Below are positions 1-7,870 of a stretch of 39,052 nucleotides of DNA, piece after piece. The DNA comes from Nanoarchaeota archaeon SCGC AAA011-G17 (GTDB lineage: Archaea > Nanobdellota > Nanobdellia > SCGC-AAA011-G17), in assembly GCA_000402515.1 (NCBI GenBank), contig AQRL01000029.1, positions 1-39,052 on the forward strand, given 5' to 3'. The notes under the pieces are model-generated. The model did no database searches, was not told the origin of the DNA, and saw only the letters and a program-made list of their open reading frames with translations. How positions within the stretch are numbered: the stretch's first letter is position 1; each line of letters opens with the position of its first letter. The position numbers and the translations under genes were made by a program.

Positions 1-13
1 TAGATATTTACAA

Positions 14-589
14 ATGAAACTCAACATCTATCTTTTCAGGCATGGTGAAAGTGTTTTTAATGAGCAGAAAAGATTTACCGGCTGGAAGGATTCTAAATTA
101 ACCAAGAAAGGGATAAGAAGTGCCCAAAGGATTGCTAAAAAACTAAAAGATAAAAAAATAGATGCTGCTTATCAGACAAGGCTTTCTAGAAGCAGGGATA
201 CACTAAAGGAGGTATTAAAATACCACCCTGAATGCAAGAAGATTATAACTGACAATAGAATGATTGAAAGAAGATATGGAAAGTTACAGGGAAAATATCA
301 TAAAACAGTAATAGAAAAATATGGGAAAGAACAATTTGACTTATGGCACAGGAGCTATAATACTGCTCCACCAAGTGGCGAGAGCATTAAGATGGTTGAA
401 AAGAGAGTAAACTTGTTTATCAGGGATTTATTAAGATTCATGAAAAAGAATAAGGTTAATGTTGCTATATCTGCACACGGCAATTCAATGAGGCCATTCA
501 GAAGGTATTTTGAAAGGCTTTCAATTGAAAAAATGATGAGATTAGAGAACCCGTATGATGATTATTTCTATTACAAAATTAATATTTAG
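14..589 (+). CDS. Histidine-phosphatase family phosphoglycerate mutase (dPGM-like)
   Basis: The 191-residue product belongs to the histidine phosphatase superfamily, probably the 2,3-bisphosphoglycerate-dependent mutase branch that interconverts 3- and 2-phosphoglycerate in the cytosol. The phosphorylated histidine lies in the N-terminal LFRHGES motif (residues 7-13), followed by the FTGWKDSKLTKKG segment typical of dPGM. The acid/substrate region ERRYGKLQGK is near residue 85 and the second histidine is in SAHGNSMR near residue 155. It is shorter than the usual 230-250 residues, so an acid phosphatase of the same family cannot be excluded. The start is the first ATG, close to the window edge. 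Confidence 0.85.
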   Translation: MKLNIYLFRHGESVFNEQKRFTGWKDSKLTKKGIRSAQRIAKKLKDKKIDAAYQTRLSRSRDTLKEVLKYHPECKKIITDNRMIERRYGKLQGKYHKTVIEKYGKEQFDLWHRSYNTAPPSGESIKMVEKRVNLFIRDLLRFMKKNKVNVAISAHGNSMRPFRRYFERLSIEKMMRLENPYDDYFYYKINI

Positions 590-673
590 TTACTAGAGAG
601 TGATAAAGGATAGAAAGGTTTATAAAGAAGAAAAATGGCTATATTTCTATAACATTCATAAAGGGAGATTAAA

Positions 674-993
674 ATGGTTTCAGAAAAAAACGATAAAAAG
701 AAGGAAAGTATGCTTATTTAGCACCTATTGCTTTTCCATTGTCTGTGGTCTTGGGAGTAACAATAGGATATCTTATTCATGAAAGGGATTGCAGACTTGA
801 AAAGGGCATAATCGGTCAAAACAGACCATATATGGCCCAAATAAGAGAATTAAATGAGGATACTATCCCAGATTTATTAGTTTACTCAAAAGGGGGTGAA
901 TCTATCTTAATTGGTCAAGGAAATGGAAAATTTTTGAGTATTGATGATGTACTCGAAGCTAAAAAAGATTCAATAAAATCTATCAGAAAATAA
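674..993 (+). CDS. Single-pass membrane protein, apparently frameshifted
   Basis: A good ribosome site (GGGAGA, 663-668) precedes ATG 674, but that frame ends at TAG 719 after 15 lysine-rich codons. A -1 shift between 697 and 718 joins it to an open frame reaching TAA 993. The joined protein of about 106 residues would have a charged N-terminus, one transmembrane helix (the segment around APIAFPLSVVLGVTIGYLI) and a C-terminal domain with an FG-GAP-like stretch (DTIPDLLV ... GQGNGKF). The likely site is the run AAAAAGAAGG at 695-704: one more A would restore the frame. A TATA-like GTTTATAAAG lies near 617. Sequencing error, real mutation and recoding all remain possible. The function is unknown. 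Confidence 0.55.
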
Positions 994-1030
994 CTAAAAG
1001 AATTAACAAAATAGATGTGAGCAAGATAAA

Positions 1031-2197
1031 ATGGGAAAAATACTAACATTAATATTGGCTTTTTGTATTGTTTTAATTAGCTCTGCTTATGCTGAAGTAA
1101 CTACAAATGATTCACATACATGGGAAACAGAAGCAGGGAAATTTTTGGTCTGCTCTGGAAGCAACAGCTATGTTGAGTTTAATAATGGAAATAGCGCATG
1201 CAGCTTCAGATATGGAGATAATGTTATTGCAAGTGTGAGAAATAATGAATATAAAACACTAAGCGGATGTGGTCTGGCAAACAACGTTAATGCAAGGCTA
1301 TATTTATGCATTTATCCAGATCCTTTTGATGCACCTATTGTAACTGTTGATAAACCTTATGTTTGGGAAGAAAGTAATGGGAATTTTGCTTTTTGTGACG
1401 GAGCAAGCATAGTTAATTCTATTAATGGTACTACAAGCTGCACTACAAGATATAACAGAAGCAGCACTTGGAGCCGTTGTAATTCTTATAAACTAAGTCA
1501 AGAGATTGGATGCGGAACTGGACCATTAGCAGAAGCAAGAATGTGTGAATGTATTTTTCCTGATGGAGTGAGTGCACCTGAAACAGCAAGGTTTAGTGTA
1601 AACGATATAACAATACCGGCACCGGCACCAGAGACACCAGCACCTTCAAGTTCTTCAAGTTCAAGTTCAGGTGGCAGCTCAAGCAGGAATATAGCTGTAA
1701 ATGATTTATCAAAAAGGACAGAGCTTGAAGTTGATATTGTAAATGGTGTTGGGAGATATTTAGACTTGGGAAATAAGGGAACATTTGAGTTTAAAGAAGA
1801 GAAACATACTATTTATGTAAAGCAGATAAAAGAAGATAGTGCTGTTATAGTATTCGAAAGCAATCCTATTGAAGTAGAATTAAAAACAGGAGAGACAAAG
1901 CAGGTTGATATTAGTGCAGATGGAAAAAATGATTTGAATGTTAAATTAGTAAATATCTATAATGGCATGGCAGAAGTTTTAGTTAAAGAGATTACAATAG
2001 TAGAAAAGAAAGAAGTAATAAAAGAAGAGCAAAAAACAGAAGAGAAAAAGGGATTAGAGGAAGTAACTGGTGCTGCTGTAAGCAAGCCGGGTATAAGAAA
2101 TTATGCTATAGGCGCTACTTTGGTATTATTGGCAGGAATATTTGTTGTTTTAGTTATCAGGATAGTTAAAAAAGATAATAAAACTGATGAGCCATAA
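1031..2197 (+). CDS. Secreted, C-terminally anchored surface protein with two Cys-rich repeats
   Basis: This 388-residue protein starts with a signal peptide ending near SSAYA (residue 21). Two tandem related units follow, about residues 28-100 and 107-178. Each opens with a W-E segment, has paired cysteines, and closes with an R-L/M-C-x-CIxPD-like stretch before AP. A Pro/Ser-rich linker (about 195-217, serine run and GGSSS) leads to a beta-rich domain, a Glu/Lys-rich spacer, and a C-terminal helix (about 355-377) followed by VKK. The layout is that of a cell-envelope protein held by its C-terminus with the cysteines oxidised outside the cell. A TGAAV motif precedes the membrane helix. No enzyme motif was recognised. 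It overlaps the next gene by 11 bases. Confidence 0.7.
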   Translation: MGKILTLILAFCIVLISSAYAEVTTNDSHTWETEAGKFLVCSGSNSYVEFNNGNSACSFRYGDNVIASVRNNEYKTLSGCGLANNVNARLYLCIYPDPFDAPIVTVDKPYVWEESNGNFAFCDGASIVNSINGTTSCTTRYNRSSTWSRCNSYKLSQEIGCGTGPLAEARMCECIFPDGVSAPETARFSVNDITIPAPAPETPAPSSSSSSSSGGSSSRNIAVNDLSKRTELEVDIVNGVGRYLDLGNKGTFEFKEEKHTIYVKQIKEDSAVIVFESNPIEVELKTGETKQVDISADGKNDLNVKLVNIYNGMAEVLVKEITIVEKKEVIKEEQKTEEKKGLEEVTGAAVSKPGIRNYAIGATLVLLAGIFVVLVIRIVKKDNKTDEP

Positions 2198-2414
2198 ACA
2201 TTTTTCTAATAAAGAGTGTGAATTTTATCCTTGTAAAAATACTGATTTAAACTGCTTGTTTTGTTTCTGCCCTATTTATCATCACGATGATTGCGGAGGA
2301 GAGTATAGTTTTACTGCAGAAGGAATTAAGGACTGCTCTGAGTGCCTTCTCCCACATCAAAAAGACGGGTATGAGTATATAATGGATTTTATCAAGGCTA
2401 AAAGCAAAAAGTAA
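2187..2414 (+). CDS. Cysteine-rich small-domain protein
   Basis: The 75-residue protein matches the archaeal cysteine-rich small domain pattern: CEFYPCK, then CLFCFCPIYHHDDCGG, then CSECLLPHQ. Eight or more cysteines and several histidines suggest bound zinc or an iron-sulfur site in the cytosol. In other archaea this domain occurs alone or fused to cobalamin-pathway proteins, but nothing nearby supports a cobalamin role here. It overlaps the 3' end of the surface-protein gene and is probably translated by coupling with it. Confidence 0.7.
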   Translation: MSHKHFSNKECEFYPCKNTDLNCLFCFCPIYHHDDCGGEYSFTAEGIKDCSECLLPHQKDGYEYIMDFIKAKSKK

Positions 2415-2416
2415 TG

Positions 2417-2426
2417 TTTATATATT
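2417..2426 (+). promoter_or_regulatory. TATA box for gltX
   Basis: TTTATATATT is centred about 25 bases before ATG 2447. No ribosome site is present, so the gltX transcript is probably leaderless or nearly so. Confidence 0.55.
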
Positions 2427-2446
2427 CACTTTAATTTATTAATTCT

Positions 2447-4066
2447 ATGGATATAAAAAAGATTATTTTTAAATTTGCTCTTCAGAATGCTGTGAAGTAT
2501 GAAAAAGCTGATTTTAAGGCTGTTGTCGGAAAGGTCTTTGCAGAAGTAAAAGATGTGAAAGACAAAAAGGCTTTATTTAAAGAGGTTAAAGAAATAATTG
2601 AAGAGGTAAACAGCATGAAAATGGGCGAGAGGATTTCTAAATTAATGGAGATTGATCCAACCTTAATCGAGGACAAGCCAAAAGAGGAAAAAAAAGAATT
2701 GCCAGAATTAGAAAATGTGAAAAAAGAGGCCATAATGAGATTTGCCCCGAATCCAAATGGCGCGATGAGCCTTGGACATTCAAGACAGGCAATATTAAAC
2801 TGGCTGTACTGCCAGAAATATAATGGAAAATATCTGCTTAGATTTGATGATACTGATCCTAAGGTAAAAATTCCTGAAAAGGATGCTTACAAATGGTTTG
2901 AAGATGATTTCAAATGGCTGGGAATCAAGCCATGGAAGACTGTAAAGCAGAGCTCCAGGCTTAATATTTATTACAAATATGCATGGGAATTATTTAAAAT
3001 GAAAAAGATGTATATCTGTAAATGCGAGCCTGAAAAAAAGAGCAAGTTATTGCAAAGGGGAGAAAAATGCGGATGCGAGGAAAACTATAACTGGGATGGA
3101 TTCTTTGACATGAAAGAGGGAGAGGCTGTTGCTAGAGTTAAAACTGATTTAAAAAATAAAAATCCTGCTGTCAGGGACTGGCCTGCATTCAGAATTGCTG
3201 AAAAAAGCAAGCACCCATTAGATAACAAAACAAGGGTATGGCCTTTATTGAATTTTGCTTCTGCAATAGATGACCATGAATTTGGGATTACACATATTAT
3301 AAGGGGGATTGATTTGAGTGTGAGTGATGACAGGCAGAAATATTTGTTTGATTATTTTAAGTGGAAATATCCTGAAACAATTTATACTGGAAAATTATAT
3401 GTCAAAGGGGTAAAGAGCACTTCTGAAACAAAAAAATTAATCAAAGAGGGGAAATTAGAGGGATGGGATGATATAAGAACAGGAACAATAATGTCTTTAA
3501 GAAAAAGAGGGTTTCAAGCAGAGGCAATTACTAATTTTATAAAAGACTTAGGGGTTAACAGGAATAATATAGATGTTGATATGGATAATCTTTATGCCTA
3601 TAACCGAAGGATAGTTGAAAAGTGCAACAGGTATTATTTTGTTGAAGAGCCAAAAAAAATTAAAATCAAGAATGCCCCAAAATTAACTGTTAAGGTTCAT
3701 TTACATCCTGATGATGAAAAGAGGGGATTCAGAGAATTCAAAACAGGGGATGAATTTTACGTGCAGGATAAATTAGAGAAAGGAAGAGTTTACAGATTTA
3801 TGCACTTATTTAATTTTATGGACGGAAAATTTCTCAGCAAGGAAATGGATGAAAAGCTTAATGCCAAATTAATCCACTGGCTTCCTGTCGGAAAAAATCT
3901 AGTTGATGTTGAGATTAAAATGGATGATAACAAAATAAAGAAAGGATTGGGAGAAGAAGGAATCAAAAAATTAAAGATTAATGAGGTAATCCAGTGTGAA
4001 AGAAACTTCTTCTGCTGTTTACAGGAAAAAAATAATAAATTTGTTTTTTGGTTTACTCACAGATGA
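2447..4066 (+). CDS. gltX: Glutamyl-tRNA synthetase, archaeal type
   Basis: This class I synthetase charges tRNA-Glu with glutamate in the cytosol. The archaeal/eukaryotic branch is indicated by about 100 N-terminal helical residues before the Rossmann fold, the HIGH-type motif SLGHS near residue 108 (after RFAPNPNG), and a C-terminal beta-rich anticodon domain. RFDDTDPKV and ICKCEP follow as expected. The KMSKS-equivalent is STSETKK near residue 323, a loose form common in this branch. The length of 539 residues is normal. In archaea lacking GlnRS this enzyme also mischarges tRNA-Gln for GatDE; that is family knowledge not testable here. The last codons overlap dph6 by ATGA. Confidence 0.93.
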   Translation: MDIKKIIFKFALQNAVKYEKADFKAVVGKVFAEVKDVKDKKALFKEVKEIIEEVNSMKMGERISKLMEIDPTLIEDKPKEEKKELPELENVKKEAIMRFAPNPNGAMSLGHSRQAILNWLYCQKYNGKYLLRFDDTDPKVKIPEKDAYKWFEDDFKWLGIKPWKTVKQSSRLNIYYKYAWELFKMKKMYICKCEPEKKSKLLQRGEKCGCEENYNWDGFFDMKEGEAVARVKTDLKNKNPAVRDWPAFRIAEKSKHPLDNKTRVWPLLNFASAIDDHEFGITHIIRGIDLSVSDDRQKYLFDYFKWKYPETIYTGKLYVKGVKSTSETKKLIKEGKLEGWDDIRTGTIMSLRKRGFQAEAITNFIKDLGVNRNNIDVDMDNLYAYNRRIVEKCNRYYFVEEPKKIKIKNAPKLTVKVHLHPDDEKRGFREFKTGDEFYVQDKLEKGRVYRFMHLFNFMDGKFLSKEMDEKLNAKLIHWLPVGKNLVDVEIKMDDNKIKKGLGEEGIKKLKINEVIQCERNFFCCLQEKNNKFVFWFTHR

Positions 4067-4752
4067 AATTAGCAGTTTTATTCTCTGGTGGGAAGGATTC
4101 TACATTTGCCATGTATAAGGCTATGAAAGAGAATGAAATTATCTGCCTGATTTCTGTTATATCTGAAAATGAGGATAGTTATATGTTTCATACCCCAAAT
4201 ATACATCTTTGCGAGATACAGGCAGAATGCATTGGCCTTCCATTAATAAAAAAGACAACCAAGGGAGAAAAGGAGAAAGAGTTAAAGGACTTAAAAGATG
4301 TAATAAAAGAAGCAATTAAAGAATTTAAAATCCAGGGGATTGTTACAGGGGCTCTTGCTTCAAAATATCAGGCAGAAAGAATACAAAAAATATGCGATGA
4401 GCTTGATTTGAAATGTGTTAATCCCCTATGGCAGATGAATCAGGAAGATGAGTTAAGAGAAATTATTAAAAATAAATTCAAATTTGTTATAATAAAAATT
4501 TCTGCTTACGGCTTTGATGAGTCATGGCTTGGAAGAATAATAACAAATAAAGATGTTGATAAATTGGTTGAGATTAATAAAAAAATAGGCATAAATCTTG
4601 CGTTTGAAGGCGGAGAAGCAGAGACATTAGTCATAGACGGACCAATATTCAAAAAGAAAATAAATATAATCAAAGCGGATAAAATAATGGAGAATGAGTT
4701 TACCGGGATTTACAAAATTAAAAAAACAAAGTTAGTAAATAAAAAATTATAG
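4063..4752 (+). CDS. dph6: Diphthine-ammonia ligase (Dph6), ATP-PPase
   Basis: The product is an N-type ATP pyrophosphatase of the Dph6 family, which amidates diphthine on elongation factor 2 in the last step of diphthamide synthesis. The PP-loop LFSGGKDST is at residues 6-14. Family segments further on are GALASKYQ, CVNPLWQ, ISAYGFDESWLGR and FEGGEAETLVIDGPIF, ending at the usual size of about 229 residues. The start chosen is ATG 4063 because it overlaps the gltX stop as ATGA, a typical coupled start. A TTG 15 bases upstream would add five poor residues. No other diphthamide gene is in the window. Confidence 0.88.
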   Translation: MKLAVLFSGGKDSTFAMYKAMKENEIICLISVISENEDSYMFHTPNIHLCEIQAECIGLPLIKKTTKGEKEKELKDLKDVIKEAIKEFKIQGIVTGALASKYQAERIQKICDELDLKCVNPLWQMNQEDELREIIKNKFKFVIIKISAYGFDESWLGRIITNKDVDKLVEINKKIGINLAFEGGEAETLVIDGPIFKKKINIIKADKIMENEFTGIYKIKKTKLVNKKL

Positions 4753-4816
4753 AAAGGTTAATAAATAAGTAAAACACTATCTATATAATAAATAATAACA
4801 AATAAAAGAGGTTAAA

Positions 4817-4840
4817 ATGGCAAAGAAGAAAAAGAAATAA
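4817..4840 (+). CDS. Seven-codon micro-ORF (MAKKKKK)
   Basis: ATG 4817 is followed by Ala, five Lys codons and TAA. It is preceded by AGAGGTT (4807-4813) at normal ribosome-site spacing and by a TATA-like CTATATAATA at 4781-4790, and is followed by a T-rich terminator at 4861-4887. This is a complete transcription-unit layout around a seven-residue peptide. It could be a real micropeptide, the remnant of a longer gene, or a leader for a small RNA. Such a short ORF could also arise by chance in A-rich sequence. Confidence 0.3.
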   Translation: MAKKKKK

Positions 4841-4860
4841 ATAAAAATAAAGTCTAGTTC

Positions 4861-4887
4861 TGTTTCTTTTTATTTTTAATTTTTTTT
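4861..4887 (+). terminator. T-rich archaeal terminator
   Basis: Successive T runs (T4, T5, T8) follow the dph6 and micro-ORF region and precede the next promoter, as expected of factor-independent archaeal termination. Confidence 0.5.
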
Positions 4888-4895
4888 AAAGGAAA

Positions 4896-4906
4896 GCTTT
4901 TTAAAG
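4896..4906 (+). promoter_or_regulatory. TATA box for the arginase-like gene
   Basis: GCTTTTTAAAG matches the element upstream of the L7Ae operon (GCTTTTTAAA at 5945). It places the transcript start near 4923-4927, downstream of the ATGs at 4915/4918, which supports the later start at 4954. Confidence 0.5.
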
Positions 4907-4953
4907 AAATTTTAATGATGTTTTTGTTTACTTGGGGGATTGTTATATCAAAA

Positions 4954-5934
4954 ATGGCAAAAGAACTTGAGAGTATCCTCAAATCTATTGGTAATTTTGG
5001 TAAAGATTTTGATGTCTTCAGGTGTAGAGTTGGGGATACAGATTTTATGGAACTTATTGAAAGATTGGGGGTTATGTTATCTAGCCGAATGGAATTTGAA
5101 AACCAAAATTATTTGGATAGATTAAAAGAGATTGATGATGATAAATCAATGAATGATGAAAGGAAGAGATGTAACAAAGAACTTTCTGAAAGATTCTACA
5201 GAATAATCTCTTTAACAAGTAATATTAATTATCCTCCTACTTTGGGATATCAATTAGAGAAATTCTTAGAAGAGAATCATTCTAATGGAAAAAATCATAT
5301 GCTGGGTTTGCCATTTCAAATTGCTGATCCCCATGTTCATGTTTATCCTACAATGGTTGAATTATTAAAAAATAGTAAAGATCCTGTAACAATAGTGAGA
5401 TTCGATGCACATCACGATTGTCATGAAAAAAAGAAAAAAAAAGTTAGTAGTGGTAGTTATATGTCCCATATCTTATTCTCTTCAATAAGGAATAAGATAA
5501 ACAGGGTGATAACCGCTTCTGGAGAAAGAATATCTAGTGGACTCTTTGAGGATTTAAGAGATAGAGAGGAAGAAGAGAAATTTGGAAAAAATTGTAAGGT
5601 TTTGAGATTTAATGATATTGCTCATTATTTGATTAATATCTTAGATTTACCTGTAATTGAAGAACCTTCTATTTTGGATATTGATATAGATGGATGTGAA
5701 TATGCGTGGGGAGAAGCTAGATATGGTGGACATTGTCTTGCACGCCCCAGTCTAAGTTGTTTAGAATATGATAATCATGAAAATGTTATAGTGCATCCTG
5801 AAATAGCTGCAAGAATATTAAGAGATAGAGTTAAAAATCCTGAAATGATTTTTGTTGCTTTAGAGAGGGTTTATAGGAATAGACTGTTTTGGCTTAAAGA
5901 AGAATTTGATTTTCTAGAAACCCTTGGGAAATAA
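4954..5934 (+). CDS. Arginase-fold / UPF0489-like putative metallohydrolase
   Basis: The function is unproven. The central part has FDAHHDCH (about residue 152) and LDIDIDG (about residue 246), matching the two metal-binding strands of the arginase/deacetylase fold (DxHxD and DxDxD). A glycine-rich SSGSYMSH segment lies between them. The N-terminal 100 residues are helical and charged. UPF0489-type proteins share this layout more closely than true ureohydrolases, so the substrate cannot be named. ATG 4954 was chosen because the TATA box puts the transcript start after the alternative ATG 4915, and GGGGGA lies upstream. It stands alone between dph6 and the L7Ae operon. Confidence 0.5.
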   Translation: MAKELESILKSIGNFGKDFDVFRCRVGDTDFMELIERLGVMLSSRMEFENQNYLDRLKEIDDDKSMNDERKRCNKELSERFYRIISLTSNINYPPTLGYQLEKFLEENHSNGKNHMLGLPFQIADPHVHVYPTMVELLKNSKDPVTIVRFDAHHDCHEKKKKKVSSGSYMSHILFSSIRNKINRVITASGERISSGLFEDLRDREEEEKFGKNCKVLRFNDIAHYLINILDLPVIEEPSILDIDIDGCEYAWGEARYGGHCLARPSLSCLEYDNHENVIVHPEIAARILRDRVKNPEMIFVALERVYRNRLFWLKEEFDFLETLGK

Positions 5935-5944
5935 ATAATGAAAA

Positions 5945-5957
5945 GCTTTTTAAATGG
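5945..5957 (+). promoter_or_regulatory. TATA box for the L7Ae operon
   Basis: GCTTTTTAAATGG is followed by an approximately 30-base leader with GGAGGTT (5994-6000) just before ATG 6005. It drives rpl7ae, rps28e and rpl24e. Confidence 0.55.
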
Positions 5958-6004
5958 TTATTTTATAAACTCTGATAAACCAATGATATGTATGGAGGTT
6001 TAAA

Positions 6005-6361
6005 ATGTCATTAAATGTTAAATTCGAAGTAACCAAAGATTTACAAGAAAAGGCTTTAGATGCAGTTGAAAAAGCAAGGGCTTCTGGAAAGATTAAAAAG
6101 GGAAGCAATGAGGCTACCAAGGCAATCGAAAGGGGAATTGCTAAGCTTGTTATTGTCGCTGAAGATGTCAATCCAATAGAGGTTGTCATGCACATACCAA
6201 TTCTTTGCGAGGAAAAAAAGATTGCATGCATCCCGATAAAATCAAAGACTGAAGTCGGGGCTGCTGCGGGGTTAAATGTTCCATGCTCAGCTATTGCAAT
6301 TATTGAAGCAGGAGAAGCTAAAGAACTAATTGACGATATTAATAAGAAAGTATTGAAGTAA
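6005..6361 (+). CDS. rpl7ae: Ribosomal protein L7Ae
   Basis: L7Ae binds kink-turns in 23S rRNA and is also the core protein of archaeal box C/D, box H/ACA and RNase P particles. The 118 residues cover the whole family: [16 protein letters not shown] (RNA-binding), [18 protein letters not shown], and the conserved [16 protein letters not shown] stretch. A strong GGAGGTT ribosome site precedes the start. It is followed after one base by rps28e and then rpl24e, the order common in archaea. Confidence 0.96.
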   Translation: MSLNVKFEVTKDLQEKALDAVEKARASGKIKKGSNEATKAIERGIAKLVIVAEDVNPIEVVMHIPILCEEKKIACIPIKSKTEVGAAAGLNVPCSAIAIIEAGEAKELIDDINKKVLK

Positions 6362-6362
6362 A

Positions 6363-6707
6363 ATGGTTAAAGATAAAGGCAAAGAAAGCAAAGAGAAAAG
6401 GAAAGAGAAGAGAAGAGAGGAATTAAAACAAAAAAAGACCGGCTATGTTGAGCAGGTTAAACCAGAGGCTGCAACAGGCAATATTAATTTTTCTCAGGCA
6501 GTCCCTGCAACTGTTGAAGAGTTGGTTGGAAGAACAGGGACAAGAGGGGAGATAATGCAGGTAAGATGCAAAGTTCTTGAAGGCAGAGATGCTGGAAAGA
6601 TTTTAAGAAGGAATGTCAAGGGACCTGTAAGGCTTGGTGATGTTTTAATGCTAAGAGAAACTGAGATTGAAGCAAGAAAATTACTTCAGAATAAGAGAGG
6701 CGGATAA
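6363..6707 (+). CDS. rps28e: Ribosomal protein S28e with lysine-rich N-terminal extension
   Basis: Residues from about 47 on are a complete S28e: [45 protein letters not shown] and [12 protein letters not shown]28e sits on the small-subunit head near the mRNA exit. Standard archaeal S28e is about 70 residues; here about 45 extra residues, mostly Lys, Glu and Arg, precede it. Met codons nearer the core are lacking, and the ATG one base after the L7Ae stop fits operon spacing, so the extension is probably real. The stop overlaps the rpl24e start as TAATG. Confidence 0.93.
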   Translation: MVKDKGKESKEKRKEKRREELKQKKTGYVEQVKPEAATGNINFSQAVPATVEELVGRTGTRGEIMQVRCKVLEGRDAGKILRRNVKGPVRLGDVLMLRETEIEARKLLQNKRGG

Positions 6708-6880
6708 TGGTAAGCTGTTCATTCTGCGGAAAAGTTATTCCCAAAGGAACGGGAAAGATGTTTGTCAAGAAAGACGGGAAAATCCTTTATTTTGACAGCT
6801 CTAAGTGCGAGAGAAATTTGTTAAAACTAAACAGAAAACCAAGAAATTTTAAATGGACAAAAAGCTACGAAAAGGGCTAG
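6707..6880 (+). CDS. rpl24e: Ribosomal protein L24e
   Basis: This 57-residue protein has the L24e zinc-ribbon start [21 protein letters not shown], then [10 protein letters not shown] and [11 protein letters not shown]. It is a large-subunit zinc-binding protein. The usual second CxxC is reduced: after CSFC only SSKC remains, so the zinc site has three Cys, a variation seen in this family. ATG 6707 overlaps the rps28e stop by one base. The 3' end overlaps the convergent gene on the other strand by four bases. Confidence 0.93.
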   Translation: MVSCSFCGKVIPKGTGKMFVKKDGKILYFDSSKCERNLLKLNRKPRNFKWTKSYEKG

Positions 6881-7176
6881 TTCCAGCCATAAGTTTCTAA
6901 GAGTTCATCTGCCCATATCGGACTAACATATTTTGAGTCTCCATTGCTAGGATTGTATTTTCCGTTTAGACAAATATTTTTTAGCACTTCTTTTTGTTTT
7001 TTACTGAATCCTACATTATCCCATTCTCTTGTGTGAAAATCCTTTGGGAGACCCATCTTCCAAAGATAATACATACTTACCCTATTATCATCAAGGAAGG
7101 TATCTCTTGAGCTTATAGAATCTGTTAATGCAAATAAAGATATTAAAGAAGTTGCTAATAAGATTTTTTTGAACAT
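6877..7176 (-). CDS. Small exported protein of unknown function
   Basis: The 99 residues begin with a signal peptide ([20 protein letters not shown]) and continue as a polar, Trp- and Tyr-rich domain ([29 protein letters not shown]). No family was recognised. It is last of a four-gene minus-strand block, two bases after the beta-barrel gene, so the two are probably co-transcribed and both exported. Confidence 0.6.
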   Translation of the reverse strand: MFKKILLATSLISLFALTDSISSRDTFLDDNRVSMYYLWKMGLPKDFHTREWDNVGFSKKQKEVLKNICLNGKYNPSNGDSKYVSPIWADELLETYGWN

Positions 7177-7178
7177 TT

Positions 7179-7847
7179 TTAGAAATTAAGGTCAACACCA
7201 ACTCTTGCTGATAATGTCTTTACTGGTGATGCATTTCTTGAATTAAATTCAATCATTAGTGATCCATCTACTTCTGAGTTAACTGCTGTTAGTGGTATCC
7301 TTGCACCTGCTCCATAAAACATTCCAAATCCATGGTCTTTATATGTATCCTCAGAATATTTTTCTTTGAAAAATGACCTTTCCTGTTCTCTTAGTTTGTC
7401 AAAAACCGAATAACTACCATAACCCATTCTTGTAAAAAGAGATTCTCCTATATTCAGTTCTAAATATGGCTCTAAACCCACAATTGTCAGTGTTTGTGTT
7501 TCTGATTTTTGTGAGAAAAAACTTCTTTCTTTTTCAAGATCTCCCGAACCTGTTAAAAATGTTAATCTCCCACCAACATGCAATGGTCCTTTAACTCTAA
7601 CTCCACCACCAACTGAACCACCAAAGGCATTTCCATAAACCTCTGTCAAATAATTATCTCCTGTAAACTGAGCTATTTCTCCAGCAGCTTCAAAATAACC
7701 TTTTGGTTTAACATTAATTTTAAAATACTCTATTGGTTTATCATTATCCTTAGCTAATGCCGGACTTGTTAATCCTAGCCCAACTAACAAAGACAATGCT
7801 TTTACTAATCCTTTTCCTTTTGTTTTTTGGTATAGTTTTTGTAACAT
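7179..7847 (-). CDS. Outer-membrane-like beta-barrel protein
   Basis: The 222-residue product has a signal peptide with an AxA site (SPALA, near residue 32). The rest is built of alternating hydrophobic/polar strands rich in Gly and aromatics (for example GGSVGGGVRVKG, LHVGGRLTFL, YGAGARIPL, SLMIEFNSR, LSARVGVDLNF). It ends in Phe, as bacterial outer-membrane barrels do. It resembles 8-10-strand porin-like or OmpA-like barrels, though no exact family is named. An archaeon has no BAM-served outer membrane by standard knowledge, so the real location is uncertain: a secreted barrel, an envelope protein, or a recent import. Its neighbour is another exported protein. Confidence 0.6.
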   Translation of the reverse strand: MLQKLYQKTKGKGLVKALSLLVGLGLTSPALAKDNDKPIEYFKINVKPKGYFEAAGEIAQFTGDNYLTEVYGNAFGGSVGGGVRVKGPLHVGGRLTFLTGSGDLEKERSFFSQKSETQTLTIVGLEPYLELNIGESLFTRMGYGSYSVFDKLREQERSFFKEKYSEDTYKDHGFGMFYGAGARIPLTAVNSEVDGSLMIEFNSRNASPVKTLSARVGVDLNF

Positions 7848-7870
7848 TTTATTTTGTTAATTCCTCTTAC

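Noticed and set aside
685-691. Classic slippery heptamer A AAA AAC in the ATG 674 frame
   Set aside because: A -1 shift there runs straight into TAA at 694, so it cannot produce the downstream domain.
600-782. Open frame of 60 codons overlapping the frameshifted membrane gene
   Set aside because: It starts at a GTG without a ribosome site, is composed of Lys/Tyr/Trp runs, and crosses the better-supported ATG 674 start in another frame.
1593-1784. Antisense frame over the Ser-rich linker of the surface protein
   Set aside because: It is caused by the low-complexity serine codons; no start signal or plausible product.
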